Source: Celeribacter arenosi
GTDB taxonomy: Bacteria; Pseudomonadota; Alphaproteobacteria; Rhodobacterales; Rhodobacteraceae
Direction: 5' to 3'
NCBI RefSeq assembly: GCF_039539485.1
Contig: NZ_BAABDF010000007.1
Span: 62,001 to 126,000, forward strand
DNA length: 64,000 nucleotides
Position 1 is the stretch's first letter; every line of letters starts with the position of its first letter. Of the stretch, positions 44,393 through 53,312 are shown in pieces. Under the pieces are notes generated by a model. It was not told where the DNA came from. It worked only from the letters and a program-made list of their open reading frames with translations, and searched no databases. A program made the position numbers and the translations under genes.

Positions 44393-45172
44393 ATGAAACA
44401 CCTAATCGCCCTCGTATTTGCTCTCGTGACCGCAATGCCCGCTGCGGCAGACACGCTTTTGCGTCCGTTCATGATGACGGATGCGGGGAAAGGTTGGTCT
44501 GCGGTCGGGCGCCTTGATTTCGCGGGTCAGAGTTTTTGCACCGGCACGTTGATTTCAGAGCGTTACGTGGTGACGGCGGCCCATTGCGTCTACGATCAGA
44601 TGACAGGTGCGCCTCATCGTCCCGGCAGCGTGCGTTTTTCACTCGCCCAAGGCGGTGGAAACCATCAAGCCGCCGCTCTCTACACCGATCCCAAATACTC
44701 GGCATCCACCGGACCCCGTGATCGCCTCGTCCATGATATCGCGTTGGTCGTTCTGTCCGAGCCAATTGAACTCGGCGCCGTCGTCCCGTCATCAGGTGTC
44801 CCAATTCGCGGCACGGACGTGAGCATCGTGTCCTATGCGATGGACCGCGTTGACCGCCCGTCTCTGCAGGAAAGCTGCCGTGTTCTGGCCCGTCAGGGTG
44901 GTGTTGTGGTGACGACTTGCGAAGTCGGGTTCGGGTCGTCGGGCGCGCCGATTTTTGAAGGGCAGGGCGCGGATCGCCGTCTGGTTTCGATTGTTTCGTC
45001 CAAGGCGCGCTATCTGGGTAAACACGTGGCTCTCGGGGCGGCGCTCGACGGCGGTTTCCTGGATCTTCTCACGCAGGTTGAGAATGACCAGATTGCCTCG
45101 CGGCAAAACGCACCTCTCGCGCGCACCGCTCTTGTCACAGACATCCGACTCGTCGGTGATCTTGTCCGCTAG
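44393..45172 (+). CDS. Secreted trypsin-like serine protease
   Basis: 259 residues with a signal peptide (MKHLIALVFALVTAMPAAA). Catalytic triad visible: His64 in VVTAAHC, Asp115 in VHDIALV and Ser183 in GSSGAP. The last differs from the usual GDSGGP, but the Ser is kept. Four Cys suggest two disulfides, so the protein is probably periplasmic or secreted. GGGGA precedes the ATG. Its stop is only 7 bases from the heat-shock promoter of the next gene. Confidence 0.87.
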   Translation: MKHLIALVFALVTAMPAAADTLLRPFMMTDAGKGWSAVGRLDFAGQSFCTGTLISERYVVTAAHCVYDQMTGAPHRPGSVRFSLAQGGGNHQAAALYTDPKYSASTGPRDRLVHDIALVVLSEPIELGAVVPSSGVPIRGTDVSIVSYAMDRVDRPSLQESCRVLARQGGVVVTTCEVGFGSSGAPIFEGQGADRRLVSIVSSKARYLGKHVALGAALDGGFLDLLTQVENDQIASRQNAPLARTALVTDIRLVGDLVR

Positions 45173-45178
45173 CGACCT

Positions 45179-45206
45179 CTTGAAATAGATCAAATCCTTC
45201 CCAAAT
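45179..45206 (+). promoter_or_regulatory. Putative RpoH (sigma-32) heat-shock promoter
   Basis: CTTGAAA (45179-45185), a 14-base spacer and CCCAAAT (45200-45206) fit the sigma-32 pattern CTTGAAA-N13-15-CCCATNT closely. It lies 92 bases before the hsp20 start, in the expected place. Confidence 0.7.
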
Positions 45207-45215
45207 CTTGGGTAT

Positions 45216-45297
45216 CGGACGCCACTATTCGGGTCCGGTATATCGCCTGTCCCTCAAAGGGAAGGCATCAACCAAGGATCGCTCATAGGAGGATACC
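45216..45297 (+). ncRNA. ROSE-like RNA thermometer leader of hsp20
   Basis: The ~85-base leader can form three successive hairpins: 45216-45237 (CGGAC/GTCCG), 45250-45262 (TCCCT-CAA-AGGGA) and a last one around the ribosome site. There TCGCTC-ATAG-GAGGAT matches the ROSE pattern, in which U(U/C)GCU faces the Shine-Dalgarno. At low temperature it would hide AGGAGG from ribosomes. Pairing in the last stem is short (CUC/GAG plus non-canonical pairs), as is typical for ROSE, so this remains inference. Confidence 0.55.
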
Positions 45298-45768
45298 ATG
45301 CGTCATTTTGATATGACCCCATTGCACCGTGCAACTGTCGGTTTCGACCAAATTGCAGAACTGATGGATCGGGTTTTGACCCAAGACATCGCACAGCCAA
45401 GCTACCCCCCCTACAACATCGAGAAAACCGATGAAGATGCATGGCGCATCTCGCTCGCCGTGGCAGGTTTCTCAACCGAAGACATTACAATCGAGCAACG
45501 CGAAAATGCGCTGGTCGTTTCGGCACGCAAAGCCGAAAGCGAAGAGCAGGTTGGGAAAACCTACCTGCATCGCGGCATCGCCAACCGTGCATTCGAACGT
45601 CGTTTCCATCTCGCCGACCACGTTAAGGTGACCGGCGCGGCCCATGAAAACGGCATGCTCCATATCGACCTCACCCGCGAGGTGCCAGAAGCCCTGAAAC
45701 CGCGGCGCATCCAGATCGCAAATGGCGATACGGTGGACACAAAAGCCATCGAGACCGTCGAAGTCTGA
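45298..45768 (+). CDS. Small heat-shock protein (Hsp20/IbpA type)
   Basis: A 156-residue alpha-crystallin chaperone that holds unfolding proteins. N-terminus HFDMTPLHRATVGFDQIAEL is IbpA-like, followed by the alpha-crystallin domain (~38-130: WRISLAVAGFSTEDITIEQR and GIANRAFERRFHLADHV). TAGGAGG lies 6 bases before the ATG. It has its own sigma-32-like promoter and a ROSE-like leader. Confidence 0.95.
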   Translation: MRHFDMTPLHRATVGFDQIAELMDRVLTQDIAQPSYPPYNIEKTDEDAWRISLAVAGFSTEDITIEQRENALVVSARKAESEEQVGKTYLHRGIANRAFERRFHLADHVKVTGAAHENGMLHIDLTREVPEALKPRRIQIANGDTVDTKAIETVEV

Positions 45769-45804
45769 TGTCGCCATGAGGGCCGATTGGTCCCTAAGAT
45801 AGAA

Positions 45805-45830
45805 AACGCCCGCCGAATTTGGCGGGCGTT
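45805..45830. terminator. Bidirectional terminator hairpin between hsp20 and the phytase-like gene
   Basis: Perfect 10-bp inverted repeat (AACGCCCGCC/GGCGGGCGTT) with a 6-base loop. The minus-strand side ends in TTTTCT, so it best serves the phytase-like gene; the hsp20 side has only TT. Confidence 0.8.
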
Positions 45831-45853
45831 CGCATGTTGGTGATTTGGGTGAG

Positions 45854-48007
45854 TTACATCTTACCGATGGACCAAAAGAAGGTTTCGCCAGAGCTGTCAT
45901 CGACACCGTCATTGTCTGTGGAGACAAACATCTCTCCATCCGAAGTGATCGCGAGGCCTTCGACTTTATCCACGACATAGCCGCCGAAAGAGGCCAGATC
46001 AGGTATCAGGTCGCGGACCTCTTCCTTTGACACAACGGGCAGGTCGCCCCCCAGTGGGGCAGGCACCATTTCCCCAGCAGGGATGCGATAGATTTTTTTG
46101 GTCACGGCCGCCGACCCGATCTGATTGTCACGTTCGACGACGTAAACGTAATCACCATGGGCGACGATTTCGGATAGGCCAACCCAACCGGTTTCCGGTT
46201 CTGCCTTGGCATAGCGGACTGCGCCCCATTCACCGCTTTCGATGTTATAGGCGACGAGTTTCACCGTGTTTTCCGGATCTTCGCCCCATTCACGCTGCAC
46301 CGCCATCCATAGGGTGTCGCCAATCTTGGTGATGCCCTCAAAGCCAAACCGTTTTTCGACCGCCATCAGTTCGGCAGGCAGACCGATTTCTTCCTTGATC
46401 TCGCCCTTGGCGTTCACGTGGTAGAGCGCATGGGGAATGACGCGGTCGGTGCGGCCCTCGGATGCGACCCAGAATCCGCCCTCGCCATCGAGCGTGATGC
46501 CCTCCATGTCGAGCTTTTGCGCCGGCATGCCAGAGCGGACAACCGGCAGCGCATTTGTGATACGTGCTGGTTTCATGCTGGCGTCGATGGTGAAGATCGT
46601 CGGCTGATAGCCATAAAAGCTGTCGTTCACTGCATAGATGGTATGGCCTTCGCCAGCCACCATGCCAGAAATCGCGCCCCACCCGATGAGCGTGTCCGCG
46701 CCCTGCGAGGTCAACGTCGGATAGGCCGCCGCGCCTTCGCTGCGCTCGTAGATCATGACATGTGCACGCACGCCTCCGTCTTCGATCAGGTCGGTTTCAT
46801 TGGCGGAGATAAGAAGATTGCGCGACGGGATGGTCACATAGCCCTCTGGTCCGATGCCTGAAGGCAGGATTTGTTTCAACACGGGTGCTGCGAGGTCGGA
46901 AACATCGTAAACGCCAACCGCTGAGCCACGCTCGGAGCCGACAAACACCATGGGTGTGCCGTCGAAGGTGTTGAACTCGATGGATTCGGGCTCAACCCCT
47001 TTGGCATCAGAGCGCTTGTCAGGGTAGTGCCCGATCTGGACAAGGGCATGTTCGAACGAAACGCCTGCTTCATAGACCAGAGTCCCGTCTTTTTTGAAAA
47101 TGGTCCAGCCGCGTGATCCCCCGTCCATGTCACCTTCGTTGGCAATGCCAAAGTGGTCGGAGTCGATCCATTTGACTGCATCGGGTTCCCGTTTGCGACC
47201 TATCTGGCTCTCTGTGAACACCAATGCGGCGCGTTCGTCCGTCGCGTCGATCCCTTCGAGGTCGACAGTGCCGGCAGAAAAGTGGTTCACGATACTCCCA
47301 TCGGCGGCGACGATGACGAGGTGGTTATTCTCCTGCATCGTGATGATCGTTTCGCCCTCGGCGTTGATGTCGACGAATTCCGGTTCGGGGTCTTCCGGCG
47401 ATACCTCGGCGAGGCCGGTTAGATCGACCACCTTCACATCGCCACAGCCTGCGTCAGTGAGGGTCACCATGGCGAGAAAACCGGCGGGCATCTGGCCGGT
47501 GCGACCGTCTCCAAGGTCTTCGTCACGTTCATTTTCGATTGCGACCGAGACAAAGCTGCCATCTTTCGAGATTGCCACGGAATCAGGCTGACCACCGAGC
47601 GCACAGGAACCGGTGATTTCCTTTGTGACGAGGTCGATCACCACAACTTCGCCGGAGGTTTCGATGTAATCCTTGGACGTGTTCACGCCCACGAAAGCCA
47701 TGTTGTCTTTGACCGCAACGGACGTCGGTTCACCCGGCAGTGCGATGTTGCCGAGGGGGGCAGGATTGCCTGGATCGGAAATGTCGATCAATCCGATCAC
47801 GCCGAGAGGGCTGTCGGTATAGATCAATGTCATGCCGTCGCCGGAAGTCGCGATAATTTCGGCAGAGGTTTCGCGCTGTTTGTCTTCGCCGCTGGCCATG
47901 TTGAGCGTGGTTTCAAAAGACGCGATACGGTTAAAATTCATCTCGGCCTGCGCTGCGCCAGAACAGAGCGCGAGAACCGATACTGCAAGATGCAGGTGGT
48001 GTTTCAT
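45854..48007 (-). CDS. Phytase-like esterase domain protein, exported
   Basis: A 717-residue periplasmic or secreted protein with signal peptide (MKHHLHLAVSVLALCSGAAQA). The N-terminal half is a beta-propeller-like array of SGDGMTLIYTDSPLGVI-type strands. The C-terminal ~330 residues match the 'esterase-like activity of phytase' family (GEGHTIYAVNDSFYGYQPTIFTID, KLDMEGITLDGEGGFWVASE, RFGFEGITK). A role in phosphate ester or similar hydrolysis is inferred. Single gene ending in a hairpin. Confidence 0.85.
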   Translation of the reverse strand: MKHHLHLAVSVLALCSGAAQAEMNFNRIASFETTLNMASGEDKQRETSAEIIATSGDGMTLIYTDSPLGVIGLIDISDPGNPAPLGNIALPGEPTSVAVKDNMAFVGVNTSKDYIETSGEVVVIDLVTKEITGSCALGGQPDSVAISKDGSFVSVAIENERDEDLGDGRTGQMPAGFLAMVTLTDAGCGDVKVVDLTGLAEVSPEDPEPEFVDINAEGETIITMQENNHLVIVAADGSIVNHFSAGTVDLEGIDATDERAALVFTESQIGRKREPDAVKWIDSDHFGIANEGDMDGGSRGWTIFKKDGTLVYEAGVSFEHALVQIGHYPDKRSDAKGVEPESIEFNTFDGTPMVFVGSERGSAVGVYDVSDLAAPVLKQILPSGIGPEGYVTIPSRNLLISANETDLIEDGGVRAHVMIYERSEGAAAYPTLTSQGADTLIGWGAISGMVAGEGHTIYAVNDSFYGYQPTIFTIDASMKPARITNALPVVRSGMPAQKLDMEGITLDGEGGFWVASEGRTDRVIPHALYHVNAKGEIKEEIGLPAELMAVEKRFGFEGITKIGDTLWMAVQREWGEDPENTVKLVAYNIESGEWGAVRYAKAEPETGWVGLSEIVAHGDYVYVVERDNQIGSAAVTKKIYRIPAGEMVPAPLGGDLPVVSKEEVRDLIPDLASFGGYVVDKVEGLAITSDGEMFVSTDNDGVDDSSGETFFWSIGKM

Positions 48008-48173
48008 TGAGTCCCCCGGGGTTTGATTATCCGCGAAAGGGTGTCGCGTTTGGCTGTATCGCTTTGGTGACGGATTTATTGCAATTTCATGACGTGTGAT
48101 TGCATCACGATTTATGTCAGCAATATTGACTTACCGCACGGTTCCACCGAACTCTGCTCGCGGAGGAATTTAC

Positions 48174-49382
48174 ATGACCCTGTCCGATATCTTTGCGGAT
48201 CGCACCGAACGCATGACCGCATCAGAAATCCGCGAGTTGCTGAAACTTCTCGACCAGCCCGATATCATTTCTTTTGCAGGGGGCATCCCCGACCCCGCGC
48301 TTTTCCCCAGAGAAGCCTTCGCGGACGCCTTTGCACATGCCATGGAAGACGGCGCGGCGGGCATATCGTTGCAATACGCGACATCCGAGGGTTACACGCC
48401 GCTGCGCGACTGGATTGCCGATCACATGGCCTCACTCGGCGTGACCTGTTCGCGCGACAACATTCTGGTCACGGCGGGTTCCCAACAGGCACTGGATTAC
48501 CTCGGCAAGATATTCCTCAACAAAAATGACACGGCCTTGGTCGGATGGCCGACCTATCTCGGCGCATTGGGCGCGTTCAACGCCTATGAGCCGCGCTTTG
48601 ATCGCCTAGATCCCGCTGATAACCGCGCGTCTGAAGACATCGCATCGGTGGCCAAAGAGGCGGGCGGGCGCGTGAAGTTCGCCTATGTTTCACCGGATTT
48701 CGCCAACCCGACCGGCGTCACGATGAGGTTGGAGGAAAGGCGCGCTGTGTTGGAGAGGGCCAGATCGCTCGACTGCGCGGTCATCGAAGACGCGGCCTAT
48801 CAGGCCCTGCGGTATGACGGAAAACCCATACCGCCGATCCTCGCACTCGAAATGGCCGAGACCGGCGATATCAATGCGTGTCGCACCATCTACCTCGGCT
48901 CATTCTCCAAAACGCTGGCACCGGGTTTGCGCGTTGGCTGGGTCGTTGCGGCCAAACCCGTCATCGACCGTCTGGTGCTGACCAAGCAAGCAGCCGACCT
49001 ACAAACGGCGACGCTGAACCAGATCGTTGTGAACGAGGTGGCGCGCAAGGTTTTCGACAGTCACGTTGGAATTCTGCGCGAAAACTATGGCGCCCGCATG
49101 CATGCCATGCTCGACGCACTCGCGCGCGAGATGCCGGATGGCGTGACATGGGTGGAGCCTGAGGGCGGGATGTTTGTCTGGCTCACCCTGCCACGCGGAA
49201 TAGATGGAAAAAGCTTACTCAAAGACGCCCTGAAGGCGAACGTCGCCTTTGTTCCCGGGCAGGCATTTTATGCCGACGGCTCGAACACAAACACGCTGCG
49301 TCTGAATTTTTCGATGTCGGGACCCTCAGTAATCAACGAAGGGATCGCGCGGCTCGCCAAAGTAATTCGCGCCGCGCTCTGA
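48174..49382 (+). CDS. PLP-dependent aminotransferase (class I/II, LysN-like)
   Basis: A 402-residue fold-type I aminotransferase: ISFAGGIPDPALFPREAF, TAGSQQALDYLGKIF, the NPTGVT motif, DAAYQALRYDG and the PLP lysine in LGSFSKTLAPGLRVGW. This group includes 2-aminoadipate and multi-substrate transaminases, so the exact substrate is open. ATG 48174 has GGAGGAA upstream; the frame opening at 48096 is too early. Divergent from the phytase-like gene. Confidence 0.92.
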   Translation: MTLSDIFADRTERMTASEIRELLKLLDQPDIISFAGGIPDPALFPREAFADAFAHAMEDGAAGISLQYATSEGYTPLRDWIADHMASLGVTCSRDNILVTAGSQQALDYLGKIFLNKNDTALVGWPTYLGALGAFNAYEPRFDRLDPADNRASEDIASVAKEAGGRVKFAYVSPDFANPTGVTMRLEERRAVLERARSLDCAVIEDAAYQALRYDGKPIPPILALEMAETGDINACRTIYLGSFSKTLAPGLRVGWVVAAKPVIDRLVLTKQAADLQTATLNQIVVNEVARKVFDSHVGILRENYGARMHAMLDALAREMPDGVTWVEPEGGMFVWLTLPRGIDGKSLLKDALKANVAFVPGQAFYADGSNTNTLRLNFSMSGPSVINEGIARLAKVIRAAL

Positions 49383-49386
49383 GCAC

Positions 49387-50865
49387 CTAAACGGACATGC
49401 AGATGTACTTCATCTCCAGATAGTCATCGATCCCGTGGCGTGACCCTTCGCGGCCCATGCCCGATTGTTTGACCCCGCCAAAGGGAGCGACTTCGGTCGA
49501 GATGATGCCGGTGTTCACCCCGACGATCCCGTATTCCAACGCTTCGGCGACCTTGTAGACGCGGCTAAGATCGCGCGCGAAGAAATAGGATGCGAGGCCA
49601 AAGATCGTGTCGTTGGCCATCGCGATCACTTCGTCCTCGTCGGAAAAACGGAAAAGCGGGGCGAGGGGCGCAAAGGTCTCTTCCTTGGCGACTTTCATAT
49701 CCTGCGTGATGCCGGTCATGATGGTCGGCGCCACGAAAGTGCCCCCCAGACCGGTTGTGCACGACAGTTTCACCTGCGCGCCCTTTGATTTGGCATCGGC
49801 GATATGGTCGTTGAATTTTTCGACCGCCGCTGTGTTGATGAGCGGGCCGATGTCAGTGCCTGCCTCCGCGCCGTCGCCGATTTTCAGGGCCCGTACCGCA
49901 TCGGCGAGCTTTTCGGCGAAAGCATCATAGACGCCGTCCTGCACGTAAATCCGGTTGGCACAGACGCAGGTCTGGCCGTTATTGCGGAATTTGCATTGCA
50001 TCGCGCCCTCGACGGCAGCGTCGAGGTCTGCGTCATCAAATACGATAAACGGGGCATTGCCACCCAGTTCCATGGATACTTTTTTGACCTGAGGGGCCGC
50101 CTGTTCGAGAAGGATACGCCCCACGCGGGTCGATCCGGTGAAGGTGATTTTTCGCACGTCCTCATTCTCGCAAAACTCTTTGCCTATTGCGGAGGAATCA
50201 GATGAGGGAACCACGTTAAAGACACCTGCGGGGACGCCGGCGCGTTGGGCGAGAACTCCCATGGCGATCGCCGATAAAGGCGTAAGTTCGGCGGGACGTG
50301 CGACGAATGTGCAACCGGCGGCGAGGGCGGGCGCGACCTTTCGCGCGATCATAGCGTTGGGGAAATTCCACGGCGTGATAGAGGCCGCGACGCCGACGGG
50401 TTGGCGAATAACCATGATCCGTTTGTCAGGTTGGTGCCCGGGAATGGTCTCGCCGTAAACGCGCTTTGCCTCTTCGCCGAACCATTCCACGTAGGATGCC
50501 CCGTAGAGGATTTCGCCCGCCGCCTCGCTCAAAGGTTTCCCCTGTTCGGAGGTCAAAATGAGGGCGAGGTCGTCTTTCGCCGCGACCATGAGATCATGCC
50601 ATTTGCGCAAAATGCCCGCGCGATCCTTGCCCGTGCGCGCAGCCCATTCTTTCTGCGCCGTCTTTGCGGCAGAAATGGCTTTGGCCACATCCGCGCGGTC
50701 CAGATCGGCCACATTGGCGATGACCTCGCCCGTGGCAGGGTTCGTCACCTCAAAGGTCGCTCCGGAGGCACCGCCAACCAGCGCCCCGTCAACCAATGCG
50801 TAGCCGCAGAGTAGTTCGGGGTCGGCGAGGCGGGCGGATAGGCTATCGGAAACGGATACGGACAT
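49387..50865 (-). CDS. gabD: NAD(P)-dependent succinate-semialdehyde dehydrogenase
   Basis: A 492-residue aldehyde dehydrogenase. ITPWNFPNAMIARKVAPALA, catalytic Glu in MELGGNAPFIVFDDAD and catalytic Cys in NNGQTCVCANRIYVQ match the GabD subfamily. It turns succinic semialdehyde into succinate at the end of GABA breakdown. Convergent with the aminotransferase, 4 bases apart; a shared pathway is possible but unproven. AGGAG precedes the ATG. Confidence 0.92.
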   Translation of the reverse strand: MSVSVSDSLSARLADPELLCGYALVDGALVGGASGATFEVTNPATGEVIANVADLDRADVAKAISAAKTAQKEWAARTGKDRAGILRKWHDLMVAAKDDLALILTSEQGKPLSEAAGEILYGASYVEWFGEEAKRVYGETIPGHQPDKRIMVIRQPVGVAASITPWNFPNAMIARKVAPALAAGCTFVARPAELTPLSAIAMGVLAQRAGVPAGVFNVVPSSDSSAIGKEFCENEDVRKITFTGSTRVGRILLEQAAPQVKKVSMELGGNAPFIVFDDADLDAAVEGAMQCKFRNNGQTCVCANRIYVQDGVYDAFAEKLADAVRALKIGDGAEAGTDIGPLINTAAVEKFNDHIADAKSKGAQVKLSCTTGLGGTFVAPTIMTGITQDMKVAKEETFAPLAPLFRFSDEDEVIAMANDTIFGLASYFFARDLSRVYKVAEALEYGIVGVNTGIISTEVAPFGGVKQSGMGREGSRHGIDDYLEMKYICMSV

Positions 50866-50950
50866 GGGTTGCTCCTGCAGTCAGATTGGGAAGTAACCAC
50901 CCCGAAGGTCGGCTGTCCATATCAACTAGATGCGTACAATAAGGTTCCGA

Positions 50951-51508
50951 TCATTCGCCAAATGAGCCGAGCGCCTTATAGTCGATTTGCCCGAGCGCAT
51001 TTTTCATGGTTTCGATGTCCGCGCCCGAGGCCTGAACCAGAATGCGGTTGCCGATCAATCCTGACAGTTCGCCGTCTTGGTTCACAAATTTTTCACGCCC
51101 GACCCGTTCCATTTTGAGGCCCATCATCGCCGCATTGGTGATCATGCCGCTCATCATGGTGATCATCGGACTGTCGGCAAGGATGGTCAGTGTGTATTCC
51201 TCACCTGCGTCGTTGAAGTAGCGCGCACTTGCCCCCGTGCCGCCTCCGAACATGGCCATGCCTGCACCCAGTTCGCTATCATCTTCACGGCTCCAACCGT
51301 CAGGTGCCTCAGGCAGGAAATCGGCGAGCGCGCCGGTCTGCATGCTCTGCAAAAGCTGTTTGGCATAATCGAGTTCTTCGATCGCGTAGGAAATGTCGCC
51401 GTCGGCATAGGCCGCCATCGCGCTATCCAAAGTATCGGTGACATCGTCGCCCAGTGCTGGGGATGCTGCGAAGATCATTGCGAAGGCGGCAGTGCGCAAA
51501 TGAGACAT
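50951..51508 (-). CDS. Exported protein of unknown function
   Basis: 185 residues with a signal peptide (MSHLRTAAFAMIFAASPALG), then an N-terminal helix pair (DTLDSAMAAYADGDISYAIEELDYAK) and an alpha/beta domain (ARYFNDAGEEYTLTILADSPM, MMSGMITNAAM). No family recognised with certainty. GGAG precedes the ATG. Lies alone between gabD and divergent small membrane genes. Confidence 0.75.
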   Translation of the reverse strand: MSHLRTAAFAMIFAASPALGDDVTDTLDSAMAAYADGDISYAIEELDYAKQLLQSMQTGALADFLPEAPDGWSREDDSELGAGMAMFGGGTGASARYFNDAGEEYTLTILADSPMITMMSGMITNAAMMGLKMERVGREKFVNQDGELSGLIGNRILVQASGADIETMKNALGQIDYKALGSFGE

Positions 51509-51613
51509 GGGAATGCTCCATTCATTTTAGTGTCTGACAATTGTACAATCTCTTACCCTAAAAGTGAAACGAACAGCCGTGACAGGCACCGGTAGATGCA
51601 GGGAGGAAAAACA

Positions 51614-51985
51614 GTGAATGGCAATTTCTGGATCACGGTCGTTCTGCCCGTCGCTTTGCTCGCTGTGCTCGGTTGGGTGTTGCCCCATGTCTTGGCGCCA
51701 CGCGGCACGCGATCTCACCGACAACTGGCGCGCGCGGTTTTGATCTCCGCAGTCGTGTTGGTCATTGTGGGGGCCGCGCTCTTTGCAGCACTCAGAATTT
51801 TGGGCGGCGGAGCGAGCCTGACCTTAATTGAGGTCCGTCCGTTTGCCGTGATGTGGTATTTCCTGATACGATCTGCCTACGCAGTCCTGATCTGGGGTCC
51901 CATTCTGGCGTTGTCATGGTATAGCCTCGCCAGACAGATCGAAGATGCCCGCGCCCGCGATATCGTGCGGCAAGGCCGCGGTTGA
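51614..51985 (+). CDS. Small membrane protein, first of a three-gene membrane operon
   Basis: 123 residues with three hydrophobic helices (FWITVVLPVALLAVLGWVLP, VLISAVVLVIVGAALFAAL, MWYFLIRSAYAVLIWGPILA). GTG 51614 has GGGAGG 7 bases upstream and is preferred to the ATG at 51596 inside that site. Overlaps the next gene by 4 bases. Function unknown. Confidence 0.75.
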   Translation: MNGNFWITVVLPVALLAVLGWVLPHVLAPRGTRSHRQLARAVLISAVVLVIVGAALFAALRILGGGASLTLIEVRPFAVMWYFLIRSAYAVLIWGPILALSWYSLARQIEDARARDIVRQGRG

Positions 51986-52272
51986 AACGAAAAAGGGGAT
52001 CGGTGTTGGTCGGGTTCTTTCGCTTTCTCATCATTGGGTTCATTGCGCTGAGCGTTCTCTATGGGCTCCTTGTCCTCTATGTGCGCTCGCTCACACGCGA
52101 ACGGCTCGAAGATGAATGGGCCGAAGAGGGTTCAATCGGCGATCTGGATACCTATGTAAAAGAGGGGATGGACGCCTATGAGAAATCTTTCCTTCCTAAG
52201 CTTCTCCTACTCGTTTACGTCCTGCCATTGATCGCATTCTGCGTGATATTTTACATTATGAACTTCTCCTGA
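51982..52272 (+). CDS. Small membrane protein with two helices
   Basis: 96 residues from a TTG start that overlaps the previous stop (TTGA). A helix at ~9-34, a charged stretch (LTRERLEDEWAEEG) and a helix at ~72-93. The stop is followed after 12 bases by the DUF1523 gene. No family known; the context suggests an accessory of that protein. Confidence 0.72.
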   Translation: MKRKRGSVLVGFFRFLIIGFIALSVLYGLLVLYVRSLTRERLEDEWAEEGSIGDLDTYVKEGMDAYEKSFLPKLLLLVYVLPLIAFCVIFYIMNFS

Positions 52273-52284
52273 AGGCACCCGCCG

Positions 52285-52902
52285 ATGCGCTATTTCAAAT
52301 ATTCAGTAATCGCTTTCCTGATCCTCTTTGTATTCGGGTTTCTGCATTACTCCATGCCGCAACATGACATTGTGCGCATCGTAAACACCTATGAGGAACG
52401 TCAGGAGCTCACCGGTTGGACCTCCATGTTCTGGCAGGGGTCAAACAATGGCACGGCCACGACCCAGAACCGCGATGTGCAGTTCATTCAGGCGGTGCGC
52501 CCGAACGGCAAATCCATTGTCTATCGTAACGAAGACACCGGTTGGGGATGGCCGCCGTATTTCAAATTCGACACGGCGAACCTCTATACCGAGGCCAACG
52601 ATGCCATTTCGACAAAGGACGATCCAGAATGGGTCTCTGTGACCCACTACGGCTGGCGTTCCGAAGTCCTGTCGATTTTCCCAAATGCGATGGGGATCAA
52701 AACCGTTGCCGGACCGGATGTGCGCATCATTCCGTGGGTCAACATCATCCTTCTGACCTTTTTGCTGATCATTGTCGTGCTGCTGCGTCGTATGTGGCTG
52801 CAGTTCCGCGAACGCACGATTGATCCACTGGTCGAAGATGTCGATGAAGCGTGGGACAATACCACGACCCGCGCACGCGGGTGGTTCCGCCGCAAACGCT
52901 AG
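52285..52902 (+). CDS. DUF1523 family membrane protein
   Basis: A 205-residue protein of DUF1523, typical of Rhodobacteraceae. Helix ~5-22, a periplasmic domain with HDIVRIVNTYEERQEL and DTGWGWPPYFKFDTANLY, a helix at ~152-168 and a cytoplasmic tail ending RGWFRRKR. Function unknown. Its stop shares CTAG with the convergent DUF1801 gene. Confidence 0.88.
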   Translation: MRYFKYSVIAFLILFVFGFLHYSMPQHDIVRIVNTYEERQELTGWTSMFWQGSNNGTATTQNRDVQFIQAVRPNGKSIVYRNEDTGWGWPPYFKFDTANLYTEANDAISTKDDPEWVSVTHYGWRSEVLSIFPNAMGIKTVAGPDVRIIPWVNIILLTFLLIIVVLLRRMWLQFRERTIDPLVEDVDEAWDNTTTRARGWFRRKR

Positions 52903-53312
52903 CGTTTGTGGTAGGTTAGCGCGCTCGCGATCAGGTGGCGTATGGGGCCCTCTGCGGCCTCTAGGTCAGTGACTTTCACATGCACCGCCCGATTTCCTTC
53001 GACACTGAATGCGCCCGAGAAATGCGCGGCGAAATCGGAAATGATGGACGTCTGACAATGCGCAAATATGGCGATGCTACCGGGATTCGGCGCGCCGAGG
53101 CGGATGGTGCTCCCTGATTTTGTTTCAGGTGTGAGATAGGATGGTTGCCCCCATTTCAGGGTTTCCTCCAGCCGCCCGACGCCCTGTGTTGAGCGTGCGA
53201 CATCGAAGATCATGGCGCGCACCCGCAACAACGCAGTCCGCGCATCTTCGTCGAAATCAGCAAATGCTGCTTCGGTGGCTGGATCACGGAAGGCTGGTTC
53301 AGCCTTCTCCAT
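52899..53312 (-). CDS. DUF1801 domain protein
   Basis: 137 residues of the DUF1801 (YdhG-like) fold: VGRLEETLKWGQPSYLTPETKSGSTIRLG is the family core. Function unknown. It starts 14 bases inside the ALDH gene's 3' end on the same strand and ends at a shared CTAG with the DUF1523 gene. Probably co-transcribed with the ALDH-deoC group. Confidence 0.85.
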   Translation of the reverse strand: MEKAEPAFRDPATEAAFADFDEDARTALLRVRAMIFDVARSTQGVGRLEETLKWGQPSYLTPETKSGSTIRLGAPNPGSIAIFAHCQTSIISDFAAHFSGAFSVEGNRAVHVKVTDLEAAEGPIRHLIASALTYHKR

